Source: Methanoregula sp. PtaU1.Bin051 (GTDB lineage: Archaea > Halobacteriota > Methanomicrobia > Methanomicrobiales > Methanospirillaceae). From it: 64,000 nt of DNA. The position numbers and the translations under genes are program-made. Shown piece after piece: positions 9,342-18,078 of this stretch. Positions within the stretch are counted from its first letter, which is position 1. Each line of letters opens with the position of its first letter. Location of the stretch: contig MVRE01000015.1 of assembly GCA_002067895.1 (NCBI GenBank), positions 1 through 64,000 on the forward strand. The letters are read 5' to 3'. The notes beneath the pieces were generated by a model. The model saw only the letters and a list, made by a program, of their open reading frames with translations. It did not search any database and had not been told where the DNA came from.

Positions 9342-9940
9342 TCGGTCTCGGTCTCGGACCTGGTAATCCGGAGCTCCTGACGCTTCGTGCTGTCCGGTTG
9401 CTCAAAGAGGCAGACAAGGTCTTCGTCCCTGGCAGGATCGCATACGATCTCGTTGCACCGTACCGGACGCCCGTCCTGCTGGAATTTCCCATGACCGATG
9501 ATGAGGTACGGATCATGGCATGCTTAAAAGACAATGCAAAACGAATTGCCCCTGTGGCGGAGAAAGGGTGTGCGGTCTTTGGGATCCTTGGCGACCCCAA
9601 CTTCTTCTCCACCTTCTCCCGTCTCTGTGCCGTGATCGCAGAAGAGCATCCTGATATCGAATACCGTACAGAACCCGGCATATCGTCCATTACGGCATTT
9701 GCTGCAGCCGCGGGCCTAACGCTTTCTGACGGTTTTATCGTCTCAGATGGAGGGGTGCCGGATGTGCGGATCCTGCTTAAAGTCAGGCGCCCGAAAGAGA
9801 TGGCGGAGGAACTAATAGCAGAAGGATTTTCACGGTTCGTGCTGGTAGAGAAGATGTACTTCCCGGATATGAAAATTTACAGGGACGATGAACTACCGGA
9901 AAAGAGTGAATATTTAAGCGTCATGTATGCGAGGAAGTGA
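9335..9940 (+). CDS. cbiL: cobalt-factor II / precorrin-2 C20-methyltransferase
   Basis: This 201-residue enzyme is a tetrapyrrole methylase that adds a methyl group at C20 of (cobalt-)precorrin-2. The N-terminal GLGPGNPELLTLRAVRLL and the GDPNFFSTF loop are the two standard signatures. RVLLKVRRPKE-like residues and a VEKMYFPDM end fit CbiL. It is slightly shorter than the usual 220-240 residues but no motif is lost. It overlaps cbiT by 7 bases. Confidence 0.9.
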   Translation: MLIGLGLGPGNPELLTLRAVRLLKEADKVFVPGRIAYDLVAPYRTPVLLEFPMTDDEVRIMACLKDNAKRIAPVAEKGCAVFGILGDPNFFSTFSRLCAVIAEEHPDIEYRTEPGISSITAFAAAAGLTLSDGFIVSDGGVPDVRILLKVRRPKEMAEELIAEGFSRFVLVEKMYFPDMKIYRDDELPEKSEYLSVMYARK

Positions 9941-9941
9941 C

Positions 9942-10670
9942 ATGGCCAATTCAAAGGATCCGATCATCTATATTGTTGGTGCAGGCCCGGGTGATCCGGA
10001 TCTCATTACGGTAAAGGGAAAGACACTTCTTGAAAAAGCAGAAGTGCTCATTTACGCAGGATCGCTTGTCAACCCTGTACTTATAGCCTCCTGTCCAGCA
10101 GACGTGAAGGTTGACAGCTGGGGGCTGGAACTTGAGGAAATCGTAGCCCGGATGGAACAGCATGCAAAAGCCGGTCGGATAGTTGTACGTCTCCATTCCG
10201 GCGACCCATCCCTTTTCGGGGCAATTGTCGAACAGATGGAAGAGCTGGAACGGCGTGGTGTTAAAACCGAGATCATACCCGGCGTCTCCTCGCTTTTTGC
10301 TGCAGCGGCTGCGCTCCAGATCGAGCTGGTTCTCAACGGTATTACGGATGCGGTTGCCATTACCCGACCTGCAGGAAAAACTCTTGAAGAAGATCATATT
10401 CCCGAGCTGTCTGCGCTTGGGGCGACAATCGCGGTGTTTCTGGGCACTGACCGGTTCGGGGAGGTTACACAAAAACTCCGCTGTCCTCCCGATATGCCTG
10501 CTGCAGTCGTCTACCATGCTTCATGGCCGGACCAGAAGATTATACGCGGCACTGTCTCAGATATCGCAGCAAAAGCACGGGGCGCCGGCATCACGAAGAC
10601 TGCGCTCCTTATTGTCGGGCGGGTCGTAGATCCGAAGGGAGAGTACCGGAGGTCGCATCTTTACTCATGA
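9942..10670 (+). CDS. cbiF: cobalt-precorrin-4 C11-methyltransferase
   Basis: The ATG at 9942 is chosen over an in-frame ATG at 9927 because GAGGAAG precedes it by 7 bases; this gives 242 residues. The tetrapyrrole methylase signatures are VGAGPGDPDLITVKG, the CbiF/CobM-type IYAGSLVNP and LHSGDPSLFGA. It transfers a methyl group from SAM to C11 of cobalt-precorrin-4. It lies directly after cbiL and overlaps cbiG by ATGA. Confidence 0.93.
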   Translation: MANSKDPIIYIVGAGPGDPDLITVKGKTLLEKAEVLIYAGSLVNPVLIASCPADVKVDSWGLELEEIVARMEQHAKAGRIVVRLHSGDPSLFGAIVEQMEELERRGVKTEIIPGVSSLFAAAAALQIELVLNGITDAVAITRPAGKTLEEDHIPELSALGATIAVFLGTDRFGEVTQKLRCPPDMPAAVVYHASWPDQKIIRGTVSDIAAKARGAGITKTALLIVGRVVDPKGEYRRSHLYS

Positions 10671-11539
10671 CAGGAACTGTCGTAATCGCATTCCCGCGAT
10701 CGTCAAAATATGCACAAAAGATCGCAGACCACCTCAAAGCAACGTACTATCCCTACGATCCTGAGATATTCTCCCGGGTCTTTGCATCCGCCGACAGGAT
10801 CATCGCACTGATGGCAACTGGCATCGTTGTCCGTTCAATCGCCCCGCTCGTTCGGGATAAGTGGGTTGACCCTGCAATTGTCGTCGTCAGTCCGGACCTG
10901 TCATATGCAATCCCTTTAATCGGGGGCCATCATGGCGCAAACGATCTTGCCAGAGAGCTTGTGCCCCTCGGGATCCGTCCGGTCATTACGACGGCGACCG
11001 AGGCTCTCGGTAAAGAGGCTGTCGAAGCCATCGCCGTAAAAGAACAATGCGAGGTCCTCAACCGAGAATCCACGCGCCACGTGAATTCGGCAATACTCGA
11101 AACCGATGTCCCCGTACATCCCATTAACGGCCCTGCAGTCGTTATCGCCGGTCCCGGTGTGTCCGTACTGACAAGAAAGGGTAAATACGTTGTCGGTATC
11201 GGGTGCCGGAAGGGAGTGCGGAGCGGGGAAGTCATGTCGGCAATCGGACAGGCGCTTGCTACGTTAGGGATAGCGCACGATGATGTTTTTGTATACGCAA
11301 CAACGGTTAAGAAACTCCACGAACGCGGCCTTGCAGATGCGATCAACTCCTTATCTTCCGGCCTGATATTCCTAGATGACGATACTGTCAATGCACAGTC
11401 AGCACCTTCATCCTCGAAGGCTGGGAAGATCGGCCTTGCCGGGGTCGCTGAACCATGCGCTATTGCGATATCAAAGAAAAAGGAGCTTGTCATGAGAAAG
11501 ACTGTATACGGGAAGGTGACGCTTGCCATCGCACGCTGA
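10667..11539 (+). CDS. cbiG: cobalt-precorrin-5A hydrolase
   Basis: The ATGA overlap with cbiF fixes the start at 10667 (290 residues). CbiG opens the delta-lactone of cobalt-precorrin-5A and releases the C20 unit as acetaldehyde. The N-terminal half has the ATGIVVRSIAPLVRDKW and GGHHGANDLA segments of the family, and the C-terminal domain begins at VVGIGCRKGVRSGEV. Both domains are present, so this is the full-length form. It overlaps cbiH by 17 bases. Confidence 0.92.
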   Translation: MTGTVVIAFPRSSKYAQKIADHLKATYYPYDPEIFSRVFASADRIIALMATGIVVRSIAPLVRDKWVDPAIVVVSPDLSYAIPLIGGHHGANDLARELVPLGIRPVITTATEALGKEAVEAIAVKEQCEVLNRESTRHVNSAILETDVPVHPINGPAVVIAGPGVSVLTRKGKYVVGIGCRKGVRSGEVMSAIGQALATLGIAHDDVFVYATTVKKLHERGLADAINSLSSGLIFLDDDTVNAQSAPSSSKAGKIGLAGVAEPCAIAISKKKELVMRKTVYGKVTLAIAR

Positions 11540-12302
11540 GCAGGGATGGCTTGCCATTGTCGGCATAGGTCCGGGAAACCGTCAGCAGATGACAGCCCGG
11601 GCATTAAAGGTGATTGCGGGTGCCGATATCGTAATCGGCAATGATACGTACCTTGACCAGCTCGAATCACTTCTCACCAGGAAGGAAATTATCAGGAGCA
11701 CGATGGGGAAAGAGGTTGAGCGTGCGAAGGCAGCGATCGAATATGCAACGGAGCGGCGTGTTGCAATCGTTTCTGGAGGCGATGCAGGAGTATACGGGAT
11801 GGCCGGAATCGTCCTCGAAGTTCTCGAACATACGGGAATCGATCTGCATATAGAGATCGTGCCGGGGGTCACTGCGGCAAATGCTGCAGCGTCCCGGGTC
11901 GGTTCCCCGCTTTCCGGGGATTTCGCAGTCATCAGTCTCTCTGATCTCTTAACTCCTCTTAAAGTCATCGAGAAGCGTCTTTCCGCGATCTTCTCAGCAG
12001 GCATCCCGGTTGTCCTGTACAATCCAAAGAGCCGGGGCAGGCCGCACAACTTCGCCCGTGCCGTTACGATTGCCCGCAAGTACATGCCCGATACGGTCCC
12101 GGTTGCGATGATAAAAAACGCGTACCGTGACGGGGAAGAGATCTGCATAACAACGCTCGGGGAAGCGGAAAAGCACGAAGACTTCGTTGACATGCATACG
12201 ACTGTTATCATCGGTGGCGAGGAAAGCAGGATCTGGAGGATGGGAACTGATGTCAAAGGAATCATCACACCGCGAGGCTACCACAGGAAATATGTATACT
12301 GA
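11523..12302 (+). CDS. cbiH: cobalt-factor III C17-methyltransferase
   Basis: This 259-residue tetrapyrrole methylase carries out the ring-contraction methylation at C17. The signatures are VGIGPGNRQQMTARALKV, IGNDTYLDQL and VSGGDAGVYGMAG, all typical of CbiH/CobJ. The start is a TTG at 11523 inside cbiG; no ATG is available before the conserved N terminus. The late motif NPKSRGRP is also family-specific. The 4Fe-4S-binding C-terminal extension seen in some bacterial CbiH proteins is absent. Confidence 0.92.
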   Translation: MPSHAEQGWLAIVGIGPGNRQQMTARALKVIAGADIVIGNDTYLDQLESLLTRKEIIRSTMGKEVERAKAAIEYATERRVAIVSGGDAGVYGMAGIVLEVLEHTGIDLHIEIVPGVTAANAAASRVGSPLSGDFAVISLSDLLTPLKVIEKRLSAIFSAGIPVVLYNPKSRGRPHNFARAVTIARKYMPDTVPVAMIKNAYRDGEEICITTLGEAEKHEDFVDMHTTVIIGGEESRIWRMGTDVKGIITPRGYHRKYVY

Positions 12303-12936
12303 TCTTGGTGCCGAGACGCCGGAAGCGTACGCGATATCGAAAAAGTCACGGATGCTGGCACGTTCGGCGATTGGCAACACTAGCGTAGAAGACCGGATCC
12401 GCCAGCGGTGTGCGGTTGCGGTCGGTGATTTTTCATTCGCCCCGCTCATGCGATTCAGCCACGATCCCGTAGCTGCAGCCCTTTCGGCCCTTGACAACAG
12501 GGCTGTGATCATAACAGACATCCGTATGGTGCAGGTCGGCATCCTGAAGAAAGGGCATAACTCGGATGTGATCTGCGCGCTGGATTTCGGTTCGGCGCTT
12601 GCAAAGGAATGCGGGATCACCCGGAGCTCGGCAGGTTTCATTGCCCTTGGCGATCGCATCTGCGATGCGATACTCGTTATCGGAAATGCACCTTCAGCTC
12701 TCTTAACGATATGTACCATGGCGGGCGACGGCATTCGCCCGGCTGTAGTGATCGGAACTCCTGTCGGTTTTGTCAATGCGGCGGAATCGAAAGAAGTCCT
12801 GCGCGGGCTCGACATCCCGTCTGTGTCAAATGAAGGGACACGCGGTGGTACCCCGGTTGCCGTTGCGGCGATGAACGAGTGCATCACGATGTATGCGGAG
12901 AATGTCACTCATGCGAGATCCGGTAACCGGGTTTGA
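12250..12936 (+). CDS. cbiC: cobalt-precorrin-8 (precorrin-8X) methylmutase
   Basis: The enzyme moves the methyl group from C11 to C12 to give cobyrinate. Family segments are RCAVAVGDFSFAPL, DIRMVQVGILKKGHN and GTPVGFVNAAESKE, near the middle and the end. I start it at the ATG at 12250 because GGAGG lies 10 bases before it (228 residues); the ATG at 12292 gives 214 residues, closer to the usual length, and overlaps cbiH by only 11 bases. Either is possible. Confidence 0.9.
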   Translation: MSKESSHREATTGNMYTDLGAETPEAYAISKKSRMLARSAIGNTSVEDRIRQRCAVAVGDFSFAPLMRFSHDPVAAALSALDNRAVIITDIRMVQVGILKKGHNSDVICALDFGSALAKECGITRSSAGFIALGDRICDAILVIGNAPSALLTICTMAGDGIRPAVVIGTPVGFVNAAESKEVLRGLDIPSVSNEGTRGGTPVAVAAMNECITMYAENVTHARSGNRV

Positions 12937-13915
12937 GTACCCTGAAGAATGGGTTGCAAAGTGCCGGTCGACTGAATTATTGGAGCAGGCCAGCAAGGGT
13001 CTTGCAGTCCTCACGGCATCCGGTGCAGTCCTGCGCAGGGGATATACCACCGGTACAACGGCAGCGGCCGCCTGCAAAGCTGCAATACTTTCACTGAAGG
13101 ACGACATCGAATCCGTCACCGTCACGATTCCGTGCAGCCTTACGGTTGACGTACCGGTCAAGGCTGCAGGAGGAACAGCGGAATGCAGGAAGTATGGCGG
13201 TGATTATCCAAGTGATGAGACTGCCGGTATAACCGTTATTGCAACTGCAGTGGCGAAGGACAACGGGCTCGATCTCGTACCTGGTGCAGGCATAGGGATG
13301 TTTGTCCGTGACACCCCCCGGTTCAGGAAAGGTACCCCTGCAATCACCCCGGCCCCACTCGCCTGCATTCTCAGGTCGATGGAAGAAGCTTTAAAAAAGA
13401 CCGGTCTCTCCGGCGCTGCGGTCCTCCTTGAAATTCCGGAAGGTGCGGCTGTGGCAGCCCGCACACTCAACAAACGAGTCGGTGTCGAAGGCGGGATCTC
13501 TGTACTTGGTACTACAGGTCTCGTCGAACCTTGGGATGATCACCTGACGGCTTCAGCAATCGACCGGATTACCCGTGCCTCCAAGGTCGTACTAACCACA
13601 GGACGGATTGGACTCCGCCATGCCCGCCTCCGTTACCCGGATTATGAGGTTGTCCTTATTGGCTCAAAGATCCGAGATGCACTGGCTGCATCCTTGGGCG
13701 AAGTGATACTTTTCGGTCTACCCGCACTTATCCTGAAGTATATAAAGCCGGATATTCTCGCGGGCACCGGCTATACAACAGTTGAGGAGTTGAGTATATC
13801 GCCCGGTTTTGCCGGCATTGTTGCAGAATCCCTTGCAGAGTTCCAAAAGGAGATGCCGGATGTCCGCGTTGTCCTTATCAGCCGCGAAGGGGAAGTCATA
13901 GGTGAGAGTCGATGA
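12911..13915 (+). CDS. cbiD: cobalt-precorrin-5B C1-methyltransferase
   Basis: CbiD methylates C1 of cobalt-precorrin-5B. The family signature LRRGYTTGTTAAAACKAA starts near residue 37, and GIGMFVRDTPRF, GGISVLGTTGLVEPW and TGRIGLRHARLRYP follow in the usual order. The start at 12911 (334 residues) is favoured over two upstream ATGs because GGAG lies 11 bases before it. Its frame overlaps cbiC, and ATGA links it to cbiE. Confidence 0.93.
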   Translation: MRDPVTGFEYPEEWVAKCRSTELLEQASKGLAVLTASGAVLRRGYTTGTTAAAACKAAILSLKDDIESVTVTIPCSLTVDVPVKAAGGTAECRKYGGDYPSDETAGITVIATAVAKDNGLDLVPGAGIGMFVRDTPRFRKGTPAITPAPLACILRSMEEALKKTGLSGAAVLLEIPEGAAVAARTLNKRVGVEGGISVLGTTGLVEPWDDHLTASAIDRITRASKVVLTTGRIGLRHARLRYPDYEVVLIGSKIRDALAASLGEVILFGLPALILKYIKPDILAGTGYTTVEELSISPGFAGIVAESLAEFQKEMPDVRVVLISREGEVIGESR

Positions 13916-14493
13916 AGATTGTGGGAGTGGGATGCGGGCCAGGTTTCCTGACCGAGCAGGCAATCCGTGTCATCCGGGAAGCATCTCTGATTTATGGATC
14001 AGATCGGGCCATCAGGATCATCCAGCCTCATATCAGGCCCGGCTGCCGTGTACATACTATCGACGATTTCAAGGCACTTCCATCTCTCCCGGAAGAAGCG
14101 GTCGTGCTATCGACCGGAGATCCTATGCTTGCAGGTCTCGGTTACCTGAATGGCGAAGTAATCCCGGGTATCTCTTCCCTTCAGGTCGCGGCAGCTAGGC
14201 TCCGGATTCCCCTTGCCCGGATTATACCGATAGTTGCTCACGGGACCGGGCATACAAAGGGCATGGAGCAGGCACTTGTAGAGCTGGACCGGGGGAACAT
14301 TGTGTTTGTAATCGCTGATCCGAAATTCAAGTGCTCCGATCTTTACCGGCGCGCAGCAGATCTGAAGATCCCCCTCCGTATAGCTGTCTGCGAAAATCTC
14401 GGATACCCAGACGAACGGATTATAACCGGAACAATCGAATCCCCTCCGTATCCTTCCGGAGTTCTTTATTCCCTGATTATGGGGAACTTTTAA
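13912..14493 (+). CDS. cbiE: cobalt-precorrin-7 C5-methyltransferase
   Basis: This 193-residue tetrapyrrole methylase adds the C5 methyl group; CbiT at 8799 supplies the C15 activity. It has VGVGCGPGFLTEQAIRVI at the N terminus and VLSTGDPMLAGLG in the middle. It overlaps cbiD by ATGA and ends the cbi run. Not seen in the window are the cobaltochelatase (cbiX/K), the precorrin-6A reductase (cbiJ), the amidases cbiA/cbiP and cbiB, which must be elsewhere if the pathway is complete. Confidence 0.9.
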   Translation: MKIVGVGCGPGFLTEQAIRVIREASLIYGSDRAIRIIQPHIRPGCRVHTIDDFKALPSLPEEAVVLSTGDPMLAGLGYLNGEVIPGISSLQVAAARLRIPLARIIPIVAHGTGHTKGMEQALVELDRGNIVFVIADPKFKCSDLYRRAADLKIPLRIAVCENLGYPDERIITGTIESPPYPSGVLYSLIMGNF

Positions 14494-14564
14494 CAGTGGA
14501 TCCTTATAACAAATCTGTTCTTATAAACCGGAAGCCTTTTTCCCCGGCATAGGAAAAATATATC

Positions 14565-14741
14565 ATGGACAAGGCAACCAGAACCCAGTTCTCGCTTGCA
14601 TTTTTTGCGATCGGTTTTTCCATGATTGTTATTCAGGATTTAAAGAAAATCGAATCCATTCCTCTTGGAATCACTCAGTATTTTCCTGTTATGTTCTATC
14701 TTGGGCTTATCTTCATGGTAATCGGATATTACCTACGATAA
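14565..14741 (+). CDS. small two-helix membrane protein, 58 residues
   Basis: An ATG at 14565 with AGGA about 11 bases upstream opens a 58-codon frame ending in TAA at 14741. The product begins MDKATRTQ, then has a hydrophobic segment (about residues 9-23), a short charged turn DLKKIE, and a second hydrophobic segment (about residues 38-55) ending in YYLR. The two helices, the lysine-rich N terminus and the good codon pattern support a real gene. It follows cbiE by 71 bases on the same strand. The function is unknown. Confidence 0.65.
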   Translation: MDKATRTQFSLAFFAIGFSMIVIQDLKKIESIPLGITQYFPVMFYLGLIFMVIGYYLR

Positions 14742-14810
14742 AATCTTAGATGTCTTTTTTTAGCAGGTATCTGAAGCGATCCTGAAATAAATTAGCTCAA
14801 TGGCAGGGGA

Positions 14811-15341
14811 TCAGGTATTTTCCTTATCGGACCTTTTTTGCTCTTCGCCTTTCTCTGCTTCAACCTTGATCTCGCATTGTCGGTCGCCCATGCACATCGC
14901 CCGGACGAACCGGGACCCATATTTCCGGTTGAGATTCTTTTGTGCTGAAAGGGTAAAGGCCATGCAACGGTTAAAGGTCCCGTTATGAACCGCGCCCATG
15001 ACTGCATTCTGTTTGAGGAACGGGCAATGCTTGACCATGATTACGGCCCCATCATCTCCGACCTCGATCATCTCTCCCTTGTAGTCAGGCCCGAACAGAA
15101 TGGCTGTCACCGTCCGCAAGCTCTCTGCAATCTCCTGTGCATTTCTGACAGGGAGTTGAAGGGAGCGGGCAATCTCAAAGGCGAATTTCGCGAGATCCAT
15201 CCAAATCTCGCGTTCAAGTTGATCATACTTATCTTGGAGTACCGGTCGAAAGACAACATCGTACATCGCCGGCAGGCGTGCAGCGCACTGTGCAGAGAGC
15301 TGCCATTTTGTATTATCCGGGATGGATTTGAGATCATGCAT
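14811..15341 (-). CDS. conserved-looking cytosolic protein of unknown function
   Basis: I start at the ATG at 15341 (176 residues) because GGAAAGGGAAAG precedes it; an ATG 27 bases upstream lacks a site. The protein is soluble and alpha/beta-like, with a HCPFLK motif near residue 119 and a C-terminal CMGDRQCEI pair of cysteines. This spacing recalls small-molecule sensing V4R-like domains and the L-2-amino-thiazoline-4-carboxylate hydrolase-like group, but the match is too weak to name. The last 20 residues are highly charged. It lies between the small membrane gene and the repair operon. Confidence 0.7.
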   Translation of the reverse strand: MHDLKSIPDNTKWQLSAQCAARLPAMYDVVFRPVLQDKYDQLEREIWMDLAKFAFEIARSLQLPVRNAQEIAESLRTVTAILFGPDYKGEMIEVGDDGAVIMVKHCPFLKQNAVMGAVHNGTFNRCMAFTLSAQKNLNRKYGSRFVRAMCMGDRQCEIKVEAEKGEEQKRSDKENT

Positions 15342-15433
15342 GACTTTCCCTTTCCTGTGATTGTGCATTGGGCTGTAAAGATATCAAATCATGGGTCGTC
15401 TATACCCGAACAAGATATCAATCGTAACCAACT

Positions 15434-16172
15434 TTATTGGTTAGTGATACGAAGCTGTGAGCCGGTACGTTCAAGAAATCCTTCTGAAATGAGATTATTA
15501 ATAATCCTGCGCGTCCGCTCCGGCATTTCCTTGGAGGTTTTTCGGATAAGATCTTCCTCTTCCAGAGCCGAATTATTAATCAAGAGTCTTTGTAACAAGG
15601 GGGAGAATATCGCGATCAGCAACAGTATCTCTGCCGGCAAAAAAGAAGTGGATGAAGATACGCCGGATGTTAGTCTCGATAAAAACGACCGGTTCGTTGA
15701 AAGCAAATGCTGCAATTGAATGCGCCGTTGCATTTCCGATACCGGGAAACAATGCAAGGATTTCGGGATCCCGTGGCACCTGACCGTCATATCTCTCCAC
15801 AATCATCCTCGCACATCCTGAAAGGGCGATAGCACGCCGGTTGTATCCCATGCCCTGCCAGACGGACAGTAGTTCCGGTAACTTGGCCCGTGCAAGATCA
15901 AAGCAGGTGGGATAAACAGCAATAAATTCAGGGAATTTTTTAATAACACGATCCACACGGGTCTGCTGGAGCATAATCTCTGAGACAAGAATGTGATAAG
16001 GGTTCGTCGTCTGTCTCCAAGGGAGATCCCTGCCACTTTTCTTATAGAAGGTAAGGATTATCTTGCGGAAACGGGAGATTACCTTTGGGGAGACACCTTC
16101 AGATTTCAGCAGTTCGTGGAACCGGCCAGCCTGATCTTTGTTATAAACCTGATTTCCGGAATTTCTGGTCAT
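15434..16172 (-). pseudogene. A/G-specific adenine glycosylase-like gene with an internal deletion and frameshift
   Basis: The N-terminal 198 codons (16172 down to 15576) encode an HhH-GPD DNA glycosylase: LPWRQTTNPYHILVSEIMLQQTRVD-type start (in part residues 55-78), then LFPGIGNATAHSIAAFAF and FIETNIRRIFIHFFF. This frame stops at TAA just after LVTKTLD. The usual C terminus reappears in another frame from about 15600 to 15434 (LINNSALEEEDLIRK, then PERTRRIINNLISEGFLE). The roughly 40 residues that join these parts in family members, including the usual WYYALMDYG segment, are missing, so an internal deletion that also shifted the frame is the simplest reading. The N-terminal part alone might still fold. 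It follows mutS and mutL on the same strand. Confidence 0.75.
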
Positions 16173-16275
16173 AATTGCTATTATCTCGGAGTTCGTGGTA
16201 CTGATTTACCCGCCCGTAGGCAATAAAATAGGGATTGATGCAAAAGGTTCTATGAACCGGATAGGCACCCGGTTT

Positions 16276-18078
16276 TCAGGTACTAGTCCTCTTGAACAGC
16301 GTGTCCAGCTCGGCACGGCTGAAACGGATCATTGTAGGCCTGCCATGCGGGCAGGTATGGGGATTACGCGTACGGGACAGCTGCTGGAGGAGTCGCCGGC
16401 ACTGCTCCCCGGTGCACACGGTACCTGCCTTGATCGCCCCCCGGCAGGCTATGATCCGGGTGATCTGCTCACGACGGGTGACAGGGTTCTTCAGATCTTC
16501 ACGGGTCAGATCATCTGCAATATCGGTGACTGTGGCTGCCGCTTCCTCAGCCTTCCCGAGAATCACGGGAACGGCGCTGATCATAAAACTGTTCCTGCCA
16601 AATTCCGTAATCAGGAATCCCTCATCCCTCAGTTCAGGCAGGATACTGCGCATCACGGCAGCGTCCCGTGCTGAACGTTCAAGGACGACCGGGACAATAA
16701 GTTCCTGGGATAGCGGAATTGTTTTGTCCCTTGCACGGACCTGTTCGTACAGGATCCGCTCGTGCGCTGCATGCTGATCGACAATGATCAAATCCCCGCC
16801 GGCTGTTGCCGTAAGGAGATAAATGCCGCCAAACTGACCGATCAGGTCCATCTCCGGGATCCGGTCAGTAACCGGTTCCGATCCTGTAGGGAGCTCGGTC
16901 TGTCTGAGCTGCCGATCGGTCATGCTGATGCCTGTATGAGTTGACTCGCTGATTCCTGCAACCGGGGCCGGTGCATGGTCATAGAGGGTCTTTACGACCG
17001 GTGGAAACGTCTTTGGTGATGCAAGAGGCAGGGCCCCCGTCAGTACTGACGGGACAAGGTCGGCACCGCGCAGGGCAGTCCTGATAGCATCCCGCACGAT
17101 CTCCCTGACCTGTCCTTCGCGGCTCAGCCGAACCAGTTTCTTTGCAGGATGTACGTTTACATCTATCAAGCGCGGGTCGATAGATAATGAAAGGAAGGCG
17201 ATCGGGTACCGGTCTTTCGGCAGGAGTGTCCCATACCCTTCAATGATCGCGCTGGTGATCACCAATGAGGAAACATACCGGCGGTTGATAGCAATGATGA
17301 TACGGCTCTGGTTCTTGCGCTGGACTGAAGGGAGGGAAATAAAACCGTTGATGGAGAGGAACGGGTGGCGGTAATTGACCGGGATCATTGATTGCGTCAC
17401 ATCTTCTCCGAAAATGCGTACAACAGTATCGATAAGTTTTGCCGACTGTTCTGTTGTGATAATATTCTTTCCGTTGTGCGTCAAAAAGAACGTGATTTCC
17501 GGGTGGGCAAGGGCGATTCCCTCGACAACTCCTGTGATTCGGGCGATCTCTGTTGGAAGGTTTTTTAAAAATTTTTTTCGTGCCGGCGTATTAAAAAACA
17601 GATCTGTTACAAGCACATCGGATCCCTCGGGGACACCGGTCTCTCGGGATTCCATGACAACACCTCCCTCGATAACGATTTTGGTTCCCGCAACGGCCCC
17701 GGTACCGCGCTCTCTGGTCGAGAGTATGACTCTGGAAACAGCGGCAATGCTTGCGAGGGCTTCCCCACGAAATCCGAGAGTTGTTACCGAGTCCAGATCG
17801 GAAGCATGGGCGATCTTGCTTGTTGCATGGGGCGTAAAGGCAAGCCGGGCGTCAGCCGGGGACATCCCCGTTCCGTCATCGACAACCCGGATGCCAGTGA
17901 TTGCACCATGGGCAGATGTCACATCGATCCGGATCCTGCCGGCATCGGCATCAACCGAGTTCTCGACTAGTTCCTTGACAACCGATGCAGGGCGCTCGAC
18001 GACCTCCCCGGCCGCGATCTTGTTGACCGTTGCAGGATCGAGGATATGAATCTTCCCGGCAGGTCTGGACGTCATCAT
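16276..18078 (-). CDS. mutL: DNA mismatch repair protein MutL
   Basis: This 600-residue GHKL ATPase couples mismatch recognition by MutS to strand processing. The ATP-site motifs are ELVENS (E36, N40), DDGTGM (67-72) and GFRGEAL (102-108). A linker of about 90 residues follows. The C-terminal domain contains DQHAAHERILYE (434-445), a match to the DQHAx2Ex4E endonuclease motif, and later an ACRGAIKAG segment and CPHGRP near residue 580. This is therefore a nicking-type MutL, as expected where no MutH exists. It overlaps mutS by 4 bases and is clearly translated with it. Confidence 0.96.
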   Translation of the reverse strand: MMTSRPAGKIHILDPATVNKIAAGEVVERPASVVKELVENSVDADAGRIRIDVTSAHGAITGIRVVDDGTGMSPADARLAFTPHATSKIAHASDLDSVTTLGFRGEALASIAAVSRVILSTRERGTGAVAGTKIVIEGGVVMESRETGVPEGSDVLVTDLFFNTPARKKFLKNLPTEIARITGVVEGIALAHPEITFFLTHNGKNIITTEQSAKLIDTVVRIFGEDVTQSMIPVNYRHPFLSINGFISLPSVQRKNQSRIIIAINRRYVSSLVITSAIIEGYGTLLPKDRYPIAFLSLSIDPRLIDVNVHPAKKLVRLSREGQVREIVRDAIRTALRGADLVPSVLTGALPLASPKTFPPVVKTLYDHAPAPVAGISESTHTGISMTDRQLRQTELPTGSEPVTDRIPEMDLIGQFGGIYLLTATAGGDLIIVDQHAAHERILYEQVRARDKTIPLSQELIVPVVLERSARDAAVMRSILPELRDEGFLITEFGRNSFMISAVPVILGKAEEAAATVTDIADDLTREDLKNPVTRREQITRIIACRGAIKAGTVCTGEQCRRLLQQLSRTRNPHTCPHGRPTMIRFSRAELDTLFKRTST

